DNA of 64,000 bases from contig NZ_CP022188.1 of the NCBI RefSeq assembly GCF_003111665.1, forward strand, positions 248,001-312,000. Direction: 5' to 3'. Positions 18,765 through 29,159 of the stretch are shown here, one piece after another (position 1 is the first letter of the stretch; the number at the start of each line of letters is the position of its first letter). The notes under the pieces are model-generated. The model did not search any database and was not told where the DNA came from. It saw only the letters and a list, made by a program, of their open reading frames with translations. This DNA is from Parazoarcus communis. Lineage in GTDB: Bacteria; Pseudomonadota; Gammaproteobacteria; Burkholderiales; Rhodocyclaceae. The position numbers and the translations under genes are program-made.

Positions 18765-19841
18765 ATGAAACCACTCTCACGATACCTGGCACTGTCCGGC
18801 CTTTGCGCCCTTGCCCTGACGGCACATGCACAACAATGGGCGGCCCTCCCCGAACAGCCCCCAATCCCTGCGGACAATCCACAAAGTCAGGCCAAGATCG
18901 ATCTGGGCAAGACCCTGTTCTTCGACCCACGCCTCAGCGAACACGGCACGCTCTCCTGCAACTCGTGCCACAACGTCATGGCCGGCGGGGACGACAACCG
19001 CCCCAACTCGATCGGCATGCACGATGCCCGTGGCGGACGCAGTGCGCCGACGGTATGGAATGCTGCCTACCAGTCGGTTCAGTTCTGGGACGGTCGGGCG
19101 GGCACGCTGGAAGAGCAAGCCAAAGGCCCAATCACCAACCCGATCGAGATGGGCATGAGCGATGCGGCAGTGGCCGTAGGCCGGCTGGAGCAGATTCCGG
19201 CCTATCTGCCGCTTTTCAAGGCCGCGTTCCCGGCAGCGTCAAAGCCGATCACGATGGACAACGTGGCCAAGGCAATCGCCGCCTACGAACGCACACTGGT
19301 GACACCCGACTCACCCTACGACCGCTACGTGAAGGGCGACAAGACGGCCCTCACTGAGCAACAGGCCCGCGGCATGAAAACATTCGGCGAATTGGGCTGC
19401 ACGGCCTGTCACGCCGGCGCGAACTTCAGCGGCCCTCCCATGCCGATGGCACAGGGCTTCTTCATGAAATTTCCGACCTTTGCAGGCAGTGCGTTCGACA
19501 AGCAATACGATCTGCTCTCGGACACGGGTCGCCACGCATCGACGGGCAAGGATAGCGACAAGCACATGTGGCGAGTGCCGACCTTGCGCAACATCGCGCT
19601 GACGGCACCCTACATGCATAACGGCAAGGTTCCGACACTGGAAGAGGCCGTACGCGTGATGGCGAAGACTCAGCTTAACCGGGACATCGACGCCACTCAG
19701 CTTGCGGATGTCGTCGCCTTCCTCACCAGTCTGAGCGGGAGATTCCCGGAGCAGACCATGCCCCGGCTGCCCTTGACCAACGGCAACTCCATCGTCCCCC
19801 CGATCGACCCCCATCTCAAGACCGCGAAAGCGACGGATTAA
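18765..19841 (+). CDS. diheme cytochrome c peroxidase (CcpA/MauG family)
   Basis: Periplasmic enzyme expected to reduce H2O2 to water with electrons from cytochrome c. A Sec signal peptide is visible (residues 1-22, ending AHA). Two c-heme motifs are present, CNSCH (65-69) and CTACH (212-216), and WRVPTLRNIALTAPYMHNG is typical of bacterial diheme peroxidases. 358 residues, normal length. It is divergent from nifB with 331 bases between the starts. Clearing peroxide around an aerobically respiring diazotroph is a plausible reason for its position, but control by NifA is not shown. Confidence 0.9.
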   Translation: MKPLSRYLALSGLCALALTAHAQQWAALPEQPPIPADNPQSQAKIDLGKTLFFDPRLSEHGTLSCNSCHNVMAGGDDNRPNSIGMHDARGGRSAPTVWNAAYQSVQFWDGRAGTLEEQAKGPITNPIEMGMSDAAVAVGRLEQIPAYLPLFKAAFPAASKPITMDNVAKAIAAYERTLVTPDSPYDRYVKGDKTALTEQQARGMKTFGELGCTACHAGANFSGPPMPMAQGFFMKFPTFAGSAFDKQYDLLSDTGRHASTGKDSDKHMWRVPTLRNIALTAPYMHNGKVPTLEEAVRVMAKTQLNRDIDATQLADVVAFLTSLSGRFPEQTMPRLPLTNGNSIVPPIDPHLKTAKATD

Positions 19842-19861
19842 GGACAGCACAGCACAGCGCG

Positions 19862-19887
19862 GAGGCGGGTGCGCCCGTCCCCGCCTC
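19862..19887 (+). terminator. hairpin after the peroxidase gene
   Basis: GAGGCGGG / CCCGCCTC arms around a ten-base loop, 20 bases after the stop; no T-tract follows. Confidence 0.45.
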
Positions 19888-19916
19888 ATGTCTGCAACGC
19901 CGCTCGAATCACACGC

Positions 19917-20054
19917 TCATGTAAGGTGTGCCACGCCTCCAGCAATCGCAATGCTGGCCGGGATCGAAACGAAGGCAAACGTCCCGACGACCAACAGCAG
20001 GCCCGTCGTAACGGCAACAAATTCGCGAAAGAATTCGGTCTCACTGAGTTTCAT
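19917..20054 (-). CDS. 45-residue single-pass membrane protein, unknown
   Basis: A short frame opening MKLSETEFFREFVAVTTGLL and continuing as one hydrophobic helix (about residues 14-40) with a short polar end. AGGAG lies nine bases before the ATG at 20054. No family recognised. It lies between the nifA terminator hairpin and the convergent peroxidase gene, so it is likely transcribed on its own. The amphipathic start plus one helix fits small regulatory or accessory membrane proteins. A link to Rnf, NifL or the peroxidase is only a guess. Confidence 0.55.
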   Translation of the reverse strand: MKLSETEFFREFVAVTTGLLLVVGTFAFVSIPASIAIAGGVAHLT

Positions 20055-20155
20055 GTTCAGACACTCCTGATCTGTATGCAGAAAATGGGAGAACCACCCC
20101 ACTGAACCCAGCGACGAATCCGGCCGACGGGCATGAATGCATACTGACAGTCCCC

Positions 20156-20198
20156 CGCTGAACACTGCGTGAAGACAACATTCACGCACCGTTCAGCG
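20156..20198 (-). terminator. long hairpin after nifA
   Basis: Arms of 18 bases (CGCTGAACactGCGTGAA and its complement, two mismatches) around a seven-base loop, 42 bases beyond the nifA stop. No T-tract; probably the end of the nifLA transcript. Confidence 0.6.
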
Positions 20199-20239
20199 AA
20201 ACGTCGCGGTATCGGACCGGGACGGACGACAGTGCGTGC

Positions 20240-21780
<1,541 letters not shown>

Positions 21781-21784
<4 letters not shown>

Positions 21785-23340
21785 CTTCCGCCCTCCTCAT
21801 CGGCCACGGGGATCTGCCCCAGGGCAGGAATGCTCACCAGAAGTCGGCAGCCGCCTGCATACGCGGGATCGATCTCGAGCACACCGCGATGCCGGCTGAC
21901 GATCTCCTGAGCCAGCGACAACCCAACCCCGCGCCCCGCTGCGCGCCCCTTCTTGGTCGAGAAGAAGGGCTCGAACACTTTCAGGCGCAATTCGTCGGGA
22001 ATGCCCGGGCCGGTATCGGTCAGCGCCGCGCGCACATACTTGCCACGCACCTCGGTGCACAGGCTCAGGTTGCGTTCGGTCCAGCCGCGCACATTCATGG
22101 CTTCCACCGCATTCGTCACCAACTGCCGGAACAGGGTCCTCAGCGCGGTGGGATTGCCCTGGACCGAAGGCAGGACATGCGCCGGCAGCCAGTCGACTGT
22201 TACCCCTGCTGATAGGAAGGTTTCTGTCTCGAGCATCAGCACGTCACGCAGAACCTCATTGAGGTTAACCAGTCCGGTGGGCGCCTCAGGCTCAGGCGGC
22301 ATGGCCGCCTGCAAGGTGGTGATGGCCTCTTCTCCCGCGCGCTGCGCGTCCGCAAGCGCCTTGGCAAGGGCATCGCCTCCTGCCGCACCGCCGGCACGGC
22401 GACGCTGCAGACTCGCCGCGGCCGAGATCAGATTCACCGGTCCCTGCAACTGAAAGATCGCCCCCGACAATGCCTCGCGCAGGCTCTGGTTGAATTCGCC
22501 TTCGGACAGCATCGCGCGCATCGCTGCAATACGCAGCGCCTCCTGCTGACGCTTGGAGGCACTGATGTCGTGCATCACCAGCAGCATGTAGTCGGAGCAG
22601 CCGTCGCCGTAGAACGCATCGGGGCTGGTATGACGCTCCTCGAACCACGACACCGAACACGAATACCAGCGCGGCTCGCCCGAATCCGAATCGAAGCGCA
22701 GCTCGTGGTTGAGCAAGGCACGGCGGTGAGCCAGTGCATGCTTGAAACTCTCGCCCAGACTTTGACGCAGTGCATCCATCACCGAATGCGCCGGCTCGGT
22801 TACCCGCATGTCGGAGACCACACGGCGGTAAGCGGGGTTGTCGAGGACGACCTTGCCCTCGACATCGAGCAGCGCAACCGCGACTGGTGCCACCGAGATC
22901 ACCGACTCGATGAGCTGCTTGTGATTGCTCAGCTGCTGTGCCAGACGGTGCTCTTCGGTGGCGTCCCAGTGCATGCCGAGGTAACGGGTTTCCTCTCCCT
23001 TGATCGCAGCGGAGCGCAACGGCGTCACCGTCAGCTCGGCCACATAGGGCGTTCCGTCGCGCCGGCGGTTGAGCAGGCGCCCAGTCCACGACTGGCCGCT
23101 TTTCAGGGCCTGCCACATGGACTGGTAGACCGAGCGTGGTGTCGACTTGTAGGACAGGAGCGATTGCCGCTGCCCAACCACTTCGGATGCGGCATATCCG
23201 GTGATCGCCGAGAAGGCCGGGTTCACATACAGGATGTGCGCGTTGACATCGGTAATCGAGATCGCAATCGCAGATTGTTCTACCGCATCGTGAAACACGG
23301 CATCGGAGAACACGGCATGCATCGAATCAGGGGCCGACAT
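21781..23340 (-). CDS. nifL: NifL, redox- and nitrogen-sensing anti-activator
   Basis: A 519-residue flavoprotein that inhibits NifA when oxidised or when fixed nitrogen is plentiful. Domains: PAS1 (about 20-140, FAD-binding type, ILYVNPAFSAITGYAASEVVG and a MHWDATEEHR end), PAS2 (about 145-270), a linker/H-like domain, and a GHL ATPase domain with NAVEAMN (N-box), DTGPGIPD and GRGVGLSLAQEIV. The H-region reads LQGPVNLISAA with no phospho-accepting histidine, as expected for NifL, which works by protein contact and not by phosphotransfer. Confidence 0.93.
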
Positions 23341-23373
23341 TGAAGTCTCTCAAGGGACAGTTTGATCGTCTCA

Positions 23374-23389
23374 AGCAATCATTGTGCCA
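23374..23389 (-). promoter_or_regulatory. sigma-54 promoter of nifLA
   Basis: Minus strand reads TGGCACAATGATTGCT, matching TGGCAC-N5-TTGC. Predicted transcription start near 23363, about 23 bases before the nifL ATG. Confidence 0.88.
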
Positions 23390-23404
23390 AACCTCACAAT
23401 TCGA

Positions 23405-23421
23405 TGCACTTGTCCGGTGCA
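23405..23421. promoter_or_regulatory. NtrC-like binding site upstream of nifLA
   Basis: TGCACTTGTCCGGTGCA, a 17-base dyad matching the NtrC consensus TGCAC-N6-GGTGCA. A weaker copy may lie at 23442-23458 (TGCACGGAATCGGCGCT). The first site is only about 50 bases from the nifL start site, closer than classical enhancers. A TGT-N10-ACA match (23411-23426) overlaps it. Confidence 0.6.
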
Positions 23422-23501
23422 TGACAGCGGGACACCTGTCCTGCACGGAATCGGCGCTTTTCGGGCTGCGCCAGGGGCCCAGCGGAACCCGCCACAGACC
23501 T

Positions 23502-23517
23502 TGTCGTGTTTACGACA
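23502..23517. promoter_or_regulatory. NifA upstream activator sequence for rnf (possibly also nifLA)
   Basis: TGTCGTGTTTACGACA, a TGT-N10-ACA site inside the wider palindrome TTGTCG-N6-CGACAA. It is about 128 bases upstream of the predicted rnfA transcription start. Confidence 0.7.
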
Positions 23518-23610
23518 ATCTCTGCGCAACTGACGTACTCGAAACATGCCGGCGCACCTCTTGAAACATCACACCTCCATGAAATCAGTCACTTGCCAAC
23601 AATCCCACGG

Positions 23611-23626
23611 TGGCATGTCTCATGCA
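23611..23626 (+). promoter_or_regulatory. sigma-54 promoter of rnfABCDGEH
   Basis: TGGCATGTCTCATGCA keeps GG-N10-GC and differs from consensus at two positions. Predicted start near 23638, 29 bases before the rnfA ATG. Confidence 0.8.
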
Positions 23627-23666
23627 ACACACAGCATGAAAACCGCAATGACGGAGATCGTCGGCA

Positions 23667-24248
23667 ATGAGTGAATGGTTGATGCTGCTACTGGGCACGG
23701 CACTGGTAAACAACGTCGTGCTGGTCAAATTCCTTGGCCTGTGCCCCTTCATGGGGGTCTCGCGCAAGATCGACAGCGCGCTTGGCATGGGAATGGCCAC
23801 AACCTTCGTGCTCACGCTCGCGAGTGCCGTGACCTGGGTGCTCGAACACGCCCTGCTCGCCCCCTTCGATCTGGCTTATCTGCGCATCCTGGGCTTCATC
23901 CTGGTCATCGCCGCAACCGTCCAGTTCGTCGAAATGGCGGTCAAGAAGAACGCGCCCGCCCTGTACAAGGTGCTCGGCATCTATCTTCCGCTCATCACGA
24001 CCAACTGCGCGGTGCTCGGCGTGGCGCTGCTCAATGTCCAGGAGGGCGCAGGCTTCGTTCGCAGCGTCGTCTACGGGCTGGGCTCAGCCGCAGGCTTCAC
24101 CATGGTTCTCGTACTGTTCGCCGGACTGCGCGAGCGCCTGGCGCTCGCACGCGTGCCGGCAGCCTTCGCCGGCGCGCCAATTGGTTTTGTGACTGCCGGA
24201 CTGCTGTCGCTCGCGTTCATGGGCTTTTCCGGCCTCACCAACCACTGA
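23667..24248 (+). CDS. rnfA: electron transport complex subunit RnfA
   Basis: A 193-residue integral membrane subunit of the Rnf complex, six hydrophobic helices, with the pseudo-symmetric motifs [13 protein letters not shown] and [13 protein letters not shown] whose cysteines are thought to bind an Fe-S cluster in the membrane. Rnf uses an ion gradient and NADH to make reduced ferredoxin for nitrogenase. GGAG precedes the ATG. First gene of rnfABCDGEH, divergent from nifLA, as in Azotobacter rnf1. Confidence 0.96.
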   Translation: MSEWLMLLLGTALVNNVVLVKFLGLCPFMGVSRKIDSALGMGMATTFVLTLASAVTWVLEHALLAPFDLAYLRILGFILVIAATVQFVEMAVKKNAPALYKVLGIYLPLITTNCAVLGVALLNVQEGAGFVRSVVYGLGSAAGFTMVLVLFAGLRERLALARVPAAFAGAPIGFVTAGLLSLAFMGFSGLTNH

Positions 24249-24271
24249 CCGACACTCTCAAAGGAGCCGAC

Positions 24272-24799
24272 ATGTTGATCGCCGTCGTTAGCCTCTCCGT
24301 GATGGGCGCTGTTTTCGGCCTCGGGCTGGGGCTTGCCGCACGCTTCTTCCATGTCGAACGGGACGGCGTCGAAGCCGAAATCGAAGCCATGATGCCCGGC
24401 ACCAACTGCGGTCAGTGCGGCTTTCCCGGTTGCGCAGGCGCCGCCGAGGCGCTCATTGCAGGGAACGCACCTGCCACCTGCTGCCCGCCCGGTGGCCTGC
24501 AACTGGCCGAAGCGCTTGCCGCGCGGCTCGGACTCGCGCTCGACGCCGGCGCCGTCCAGATTCAGGTGCCGCGCATTGCGGAAGTGCGCGAGGAAATCTG
24601 CATCGGATGCACGAAATGTTTCAAGTCCTGCCCCACCGATGCGGTGCTGGGCGCTGTCAAGCAGATCCACTCGGTGATTCGCGAGGCCTGCACCGGCTGC
24701 GCGAAATGCGAAGAAGTCTGTCCCACCGGGGCCATCGACCTTGCTCCGGTGCCCGTCACACAGCAAACCTGGGTCTGGCCGAAACCGGTCAGCGCCTGA
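24272..24799 (+). CDS. rnfB: electron transport complex subunit RnfB
   Basis: A 175-residue Fe-S subunit with one N-terminal membrane helix (1-25), an Fer4-like domain beginning with PGTNCGQCGFPGCAG, and two [4Fe-4S] motifs, CIGCTKCFKSCP and CTGCAKCEEVCP. It is the likely exit site for electrons to soluble ferredoxin. The start ATG 24272 has AAGGAG upstream, 23 bases after rnfA. The same stretch has a longer out-of-place upstream frame that is only the rnfA shadow. Confidence 0.95.
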   Translation: MLIAVVSLSVMGAVFGLGLGLAARFFHVERDGVEAEIEAMMPGTNCGQCGFPGCAGAAEALIAGNAPATCCPPGGLQLAEALAARLGLALDAGAVQIQVPRIAEVREEICIGCTKCFKSCPTDAVLGAVKQIHSVIREACTGCAKCEEVCPTGAIDLAPVPVTQQTWVWPKPVSA

Positions 24800-24809
24800 G
24801 AGTGATGCC

Positions 24810-26354
24810 ATGAATACCCCTGCCTTATCCACCCCCTCCTTCCTGCGCCGCATGCTGCAGCGCTGGGGCGCCCACCCCGAAGGCCGCAAACATCCGGCCG
24901 CGGATACCGAGATCACGGTGCTGCCTCTGCCTCCGCGGCTGATCCTGCCGCTTGCACAGCATATCGGCGCGCCGGCACGCCCACTGGTGCAGGCGGGGCA
25001 GTATGTGCTGCGCGGCGAACTCATTGCCGAAGCGCAGGGAGCGATCTCCGCGCCGATACATGCGCCGACATCCGGCACCGTGATCGGCATCGCCGAGGTA
25101 CCCGTGCCGCACGCCTCCGGCCTTGCCGGTCCGGCCATCCTGCTTGATACCGACGGTCTTGATGAAGCCCTGCCACCGGATCACACCGACCCGTTCAGCC
25201 TCGAACCCGCGGAGATTGCGCGCAGGGTTGCGGCTGCCGGCGTGGTCGGCATGGGCGGCGCAACCTTCCCGGCGGCCGTCAAGCTCGCCCTCGGCCAGAA
25301 GAACCCGATTCCCACGCTGATCCTGAACGGTGGCGAGTGTGAACCCTACTTGTCGTGCGACGATCGCCTGATGCGCGAGCGCGCCCCCGAGGTCATCGAC
25401 GGCGCGCGCATCATCCTGCGGGCCATTGGCGGCGAACGCGCATTGATCGGAGTGGAGAATAACAAGCCTCAGGCGATCGCTGCCCTGCGTGCGGCGGCCG
25501 AGGGCGTCGCCGATGTGGAGGTCGTCGAGGTTCCGAGTCGCTATCCGATGGGCTCGGAAAAGCAGCTCATTTCCTGGCTGACCGGGCGTGAAGTGCCTGC
25601 GGAAGGCCGTTCGGCAGATATCGGCGTCATGGTGCAGAACGTCGGCACCGCCGCCGCCATTCACCGTGCGATCCGCTTCGGAGAGCCGCTCACCCGGCGC
25701 ATCGTCACCGTCTCCGGCGGCGCCATCCGCACACCGCGCAACCTTGAGGTGCGCATCGGTACGCCGCTCTCCACCCTGGTGGCATTCTGCGGCGGAACGA
25801 CGGAACCGGTCGCGCGCTGGGTCATGGGTGGGCCGATGATGGGATTGTCCATCCACTCGCTCGACATCCCGGTGATCAAGGGAAGCGGCGGACTGCTTGG
25901 ACTGGTCGAACACGAACTCGCAGCCCTCCCGGAACCCGGCCCCTGCATTCGCTGTGCCTCCTGCGTGGGAGCCTGTCCGATCGGGCTGATGCCGCTGGAG
26001 ATGGCCGCACTGATCAGGAGCGGCGACCTCAAGGCGTCGGTCGAGATCGGACTCAAGGATTGCATCAGCTGCGGTACATGCTCCTTTGTCTGCCCTTCCC
26101 AGATTCCGCTCGTCCAGTACTTCAACCATGCCAAGGGCGAACTCGCAGCCCAGGGCCGAAACCGCATGAAACAGGATGCCATCAAGGAGCTTGTCGAAGC
26201 GCGTGAAAGCCGCATGGAACGCGAAGCGCGCGAAAAGGCCGAGGCCGCGGAGCGACGCAAGGCCGAGCGCGCCCGCGCCAAGGCGGCTGCCGCCGAAGCC
26301 GCAGCGGCAAAGGCAAGCGCAGCCGCGAAAACAACCGAGGAGACCACGGCATGA
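24810..26354 (+). CDS. rnfC: electron transport complex subunit RnfC
   Basis: A 514-residue peripheral subunit with the NADH/FMN-binding SLBB-type core (GMGGATFPAAVKL, NGGECEPYLSCDDRLMRE) and two [4Fe-4S] motifs, CIRCASCVGACP and CISCGTCSFVCP. It should accept electrons from NADH. The C-terminal 70 residues form a charged alanine-rich helix (EREAREKAEAAERRKAERAR and onward), a common RnfC tail. The start MNTPALSTPSF at 24810 follows rnfB by ten bases. The stop overlaps rnfD by four bases. Confidence 0.95.
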   Translation: MNTPALSTPSFLRRMLQRWGAHPEGRKHPAADTEITVLPLPPRLILPLAQHIGAPARPLVQAGQYVLRGELIAEAQGAISAPIHAPTSGTVIGIAEVPVPHASGLAGPAILLDTDGLDEALPPDHTDPFSLEPAEIARRVAAAGVVGMGGATFPAAVKLALGQKNPIPTLILNGGECEPYLSCDDRLMRERAPEVIDGARIILRAIGGERALIGVENNKPQAIAALRAAAEGVADVEVVEVPSRYPMGSEKQLISWLTGREVPAEGRSADIGVMVQNVGTAAAIHRAIRFGEPLTRRIVTVSGGAIRTPRNLEVRIGTPLSTLVAFCGGTTEPVARWVMGGPMMGLSIHSLDIPVIKGSGGLLGLVEHELAALPEPGPCIRCASCVGACPIGLMPLEMAALIRSGDLKASVEIGLKDCISCGTCSFVCPSQIPLVQYFNHAKGELAAQGRNRMKQDAIKELVEARESRMEREAREKAEAAERRKAERARAKAAAAEAAAAKASAAAKTTEETTA

Positions 26355-27406
26355 ACCCGATTTCCTCACCTCACGCGCACGGAGCCCGCTCCGTTGGCCG
26401 TGTCATGCTGCTGGTGATGCTGGCACTGACCCCGGCAACGGTGGCCGGCTTCTGGCACTTCGGCTGGCCGGCGATCACGCTATGGTGTGTCACCATTCTT
26501 TCCGCCCTGATCTCCGAGGCCTTCTGCGCGCGTCTGGCGGAGCGGCCCGCAGGCCCCTTGCTCGCCGACGGCTCGGCAATGCTCACCGGCTGGCTGCTCG
26601 CCCTGTCCCTCCCCCCCTGGGCACCGTGGTGGATCGCTGCGGCGGGCGCGAGCTTCGCCGTCATCGTGGCCAAGCACGCCTTCGGCGGCCTGGGACAAAA
26701 CCTTTTCAACCCGGCAATGGCCGCGCGGGTGATGTTGCTGATCTCGTTTCCGGTCGAGATGACGCAATGGGTTGCCCCCCACGCAGCGGGCTTGAGCGCC
26801 GCGCTTGACCCGATGACCGCACTGAGCGTGACCTTCGGTGGCAACGTGCCGGACGCGATGACAAGCGCATCGCTGCTGGGCCACGTCAAGTCCGAGGCAT
26901 CGCGCGGCATCGCCCTGTCGCAATCGCTGACCGGACACTGGGATCCATTCAGCTTCGGCCTTGGCCAACGCGCCGGCAGTCTGGGGGAAACCAGCGCGCT
27001 GCTGCTCGCCGCTGGCGGTGTTTTCCTGATGCTGAAACGGGTGATCGGCGTGCAGATTCCGGCCGCCTTCATTCTGGGTGTGGTGCTGCCCGCAGCCTTT
27101 GCGCACCTCCTCGCTCCGGATCAGTATCTGCCGCCCCTGGCTCATCTGCTGACCGGTGGCGTCATGCTCGGCGCCTTCTTCATTGCGACCGACTATGTAA
27201 GCTCGCCAAGTACCCCGCTCGGACAATGGATCTTCGGTCTGGGCTGCGGCTTGCTGACCTGGGTCATCCGCACATGGGGGGCTTATCCGGAAGGGGTGGC
27301 CTTCGCCGTACTGCTCATGAATTCGGCAGTGCCCCTGATCGATCGCGTCACGCGTCCCCGCATCTTTGGCCGCCGCCGCAACGGTCACTCGATGACTGCC
27401 CCGTGA
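26351..27406 (+). CDS. rnfD: electron transport complex subunit RnfD
   Basis: A 351-residue membrane subunit, about nine hydrophobic helices. The NQR2/RnfD family covalently binds FMN at a threonine; here the candidate region is DPMTALSVTFGG / PDAMTSASLLGH. ATGA overlap with rnfC and GTGA overlap with rnfG show tight coupling. Confidence 0.93.
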   Translation: MNPISSPHAHGARSVGRVMLLVMLALTPATVAGFWHFGWPAITLWCVTILSALISEAFCARLAERPAGPLLADGSAMLTGWLLALSLPPWAPWWIAAAGASFAVIVAKHAFGGLGQNLFNPAMAARVMLLISFPVEMTQWVAPHAAGLSAALDPMTALSVTFGGNVPDAMTSASLLGHVKSEASRGIALSQSLTGHWDPFSFGLGQRAGSLGETSALLLAAGGVFLMLKRVIGVQIPAAFILGVVLPAAFAHLLAPDQYLPPLAHLLTGGVMLGAFFIATDYVSSPSTPLGQWIFGLGCGLLTWVIRTWGAYPEGVAFAVLLMNSAVPLIDRVTRPRIFGRRRNGHSMTAP

Positions 27407-28095
27407 ATCAACTTCAAGCGCCGAATCCAGCCATGCGCAAATCGCCATTGTCCTCTCCGCCCATCGAGGCCCTGTGGTACCAGGGCGCCTCGCTTGGCCT
27501 CGTCGCCCTGACTGCAAGCGCTGCACTCGCGTTCGCGCATCAGGCCACCGGACCTGCCATCGCCGAAGCCGCGGCGCGCGACACCGCCGCCTCGCTGGCT
27601 CAGGTTTTACCGCAGGGGTTCGCCGACAACGACCTGCTCAAGGACACCATCAGCCTGCCGATGGCTGGCACCCCGCCGCTGACCGTCTATCAGGCGCGCC
27701 GGGCAGCCGAGGTCCGCGGCGTGGTCTTCGCCGTGACCGCCAAGGGCTATGCCGGGCCGATCCGCATCATGATGGGCGTCGACCGCAGCGGTCGCCTGCT
27801 CGGCGTGCGTGTCACCCGCCACACTGAGACGCCCGGACTCGGCGACAAGATCGAGTTCGCCAAGAATCCGTGGATCGACAGCTTCGCGGGCAAGTCGCTT
27901 GAGTCCCCGCCGCCAGCGCGCTGGGCGGTGAAGAAGGACGGTGGTGATTTCGACCAGTTCGCCGGCGCCACGATCACCCCGCGCGCAGTCGTCAACGCGG
28001 TCCGTGGCGGGCTCGAACTGTTTGCGCACAACCGCAGCGCCATGCTGGGCGAGGACGATCACCTGCTGACCCTGAAGAAGGAACCGACATCATGA
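27403..28095 (+). CDS. rnfG: electron transport complex subunit RnfG
   Basis: A 230-residue subunit with one N-terminal helix and a periplasmic FMN-binding domain. The covalent-FMN motif is FAGATITPRAV (S/T-GAT-x-T) near residue 190. HTETPGLGDKIE is also typical. I use GTG 27403 for its GTGA overlap with rnfD; ATG 27433 (MRKSPLSSPP) is an alternative start ten codons in. Confidence 0.92.
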   Translation: MNQLQAPNPAMRKSPLSSPPIEALWYQGASLGLVALTASAALAFAHQATGPAIAEAAARDTAASLAQVLPQGFADNDLLKDTISLPMAGTPPLTVYQARRAAEVRGVVFAVTAKGYAGPIRIMMGVDRSGRLLGVRVTRHTETPGLGDKIEFAKNPWIDSFAGKSLESPPPARWAVKKDGGDFDQFAGATITPRAVVNAVRGGLELFAHNRSAMLGEDDHLLTLKKEPTS

Positions 28096-28823
28096 GTCTG
28101 CAATTCAACGAAACAAGCTCGGAACCTGAAACGCCCCCCAGGCTGCCATTCGGCAACATCGTCCGCGACGGTGTGTGGCGGCAGAACGTCGTATTCACAC
28201 AGATGCTCGCGCTCTGCCCCCTGATGGCAGTCACCAGCACGGCCACGAACGGCCTCGGCATGGGGCTCGCCTCCACCGCCGTACTGGTGCTGTCGAACGC
28301 CATCGTTGCAGCGATCCGCAACTTCGTCAGTCCCAGCGTACGTATCCCGACCTTCATCGTGCTGATCGCCACCCTGGTGACCCTTGTGGATATGAGCCTG
28401 AACGCATGGCTGCACGATCTGCACAAGGTGCTGGGGCTCTTCATTGCCCTGATCGTGGTCAATTGCGCGATCCTTGGCCGTGCCGAGGCCTTCGCCTCCC
28501 GCCAACCGGTGCTCTCCTCCATCGTCGACGGCATCGCCATGGGGCTGGGCTTCACGCTCGCACTGATCGTACTCGGCGCGACACGCGAAGTGCTCGGCAG
28601 CGGCACGCTGTTTGCCAGCGCCAGCCTGCTGCTGGGCGAGTCCTTCCGCTTCCTTGAGATCACGGTCATCCCGGACTACAAGGGCTTTCTGATGATGATC
28701 CTGCCGCCCGGCGGCTTCCTCGCACTCGGCTTCCTCATGGCATTACAGCGCCATGTCGAGACACGACGTGCACACCAAACCCCCGCACCCGAAGCCTTGC
28801 CGGCGGAAGGCGCCTCTCTCTGA
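28092..28823 (+). CDS. rnfE: electron transport complex subunit RnfE
   Basis: A 243-residue membrane subunit related to RnfA, with six helices and the motifs ALCPLMAVTSTATNGLGMG and VVNCAILGRAEAFASR. ATGA overlap with rnfG. The C-terminal tail after PGGFLALGFLMALQRH is hydrophilic. Confidence 0.94.
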   Translation: MSLQFNETSSEPETPPRLPFGNIVRDGVWRQNVVFTQMLALCPLMAVTSTATNGLGMGLASTAVLVLSNAIVAAIRNFVSPSVRIPTFIVLIATLVTLVDMSLNAWLHDLHKVLGLFIALIVVNCAILGRAEAFASRQPVLSSIVDGIAMGLGFTLALIVLGATREVLGSGTLFASASLLLGESFRFLEITVIPDYKGFLMMILPPGGFLALGFLMALQRHVETRRAHQTPAPEALPAEGASL

Positions 28824-28835
28824 GCGAGCATCCGG

Positions 28836-29111
28836 ATGAGAATCGGCATAGCGTATTCCGATGGCGCCCAGCACTGCTGGCTGCGCATCGATGTGGCGGA
28901 CGAGGCCACGGTAAAGGATGCGATCGAGCATTCGGGCGTGCTGGCCATGTATCCGCAGATCGACCTCACGCAACAGAAGGTCGGCATCTTCGGCAAGCTG
29001 GTCAAGCTCGACGCCCCTTTGCAGCCAGGCGACCGGGTCGAGATCTACCGTCCGATCACCTGCGATCCGACCCAGGTGCCGCGGCGGGGCGGCATGGAGG
29101 ATGAGGACTGA
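28836..29111 (+). CDS. rnfH: RnfH family protein
   Basis: A 91-residue ubiquitin-like-fold protein of the RnfH/RatB family, starting MRIGIAYSDGAQHCWLRIDV and containing KVGIFGKLVKLDAPLQPGDRVEIYRPI. In diazotrophs it closes the rnf operon; its exact role is not settled. ATG 28836, 12 bases after rnfE. Confidence 0.9.
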   Translation: MRIGIAYSDGAQHCWLRIDVADEATVKDAIEHSGVLAMYPQIDLTQQKVGIFGKLVKLDAPLQPGDRVEIYRPITCDPTQVPRRGGMEDED

Positions 29112-29159
29112 GCATCAACGCACTGGCAGCAGCATCGCGCCTGGGAGATACTGTCGTCA

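Noticed and set aside
24825..26369. 514-codon frame opposite rnfC
   Set aside because: Antisense shadow; rnfC has clear Fe-S motifs and is coupled to rnfB and rnfD.
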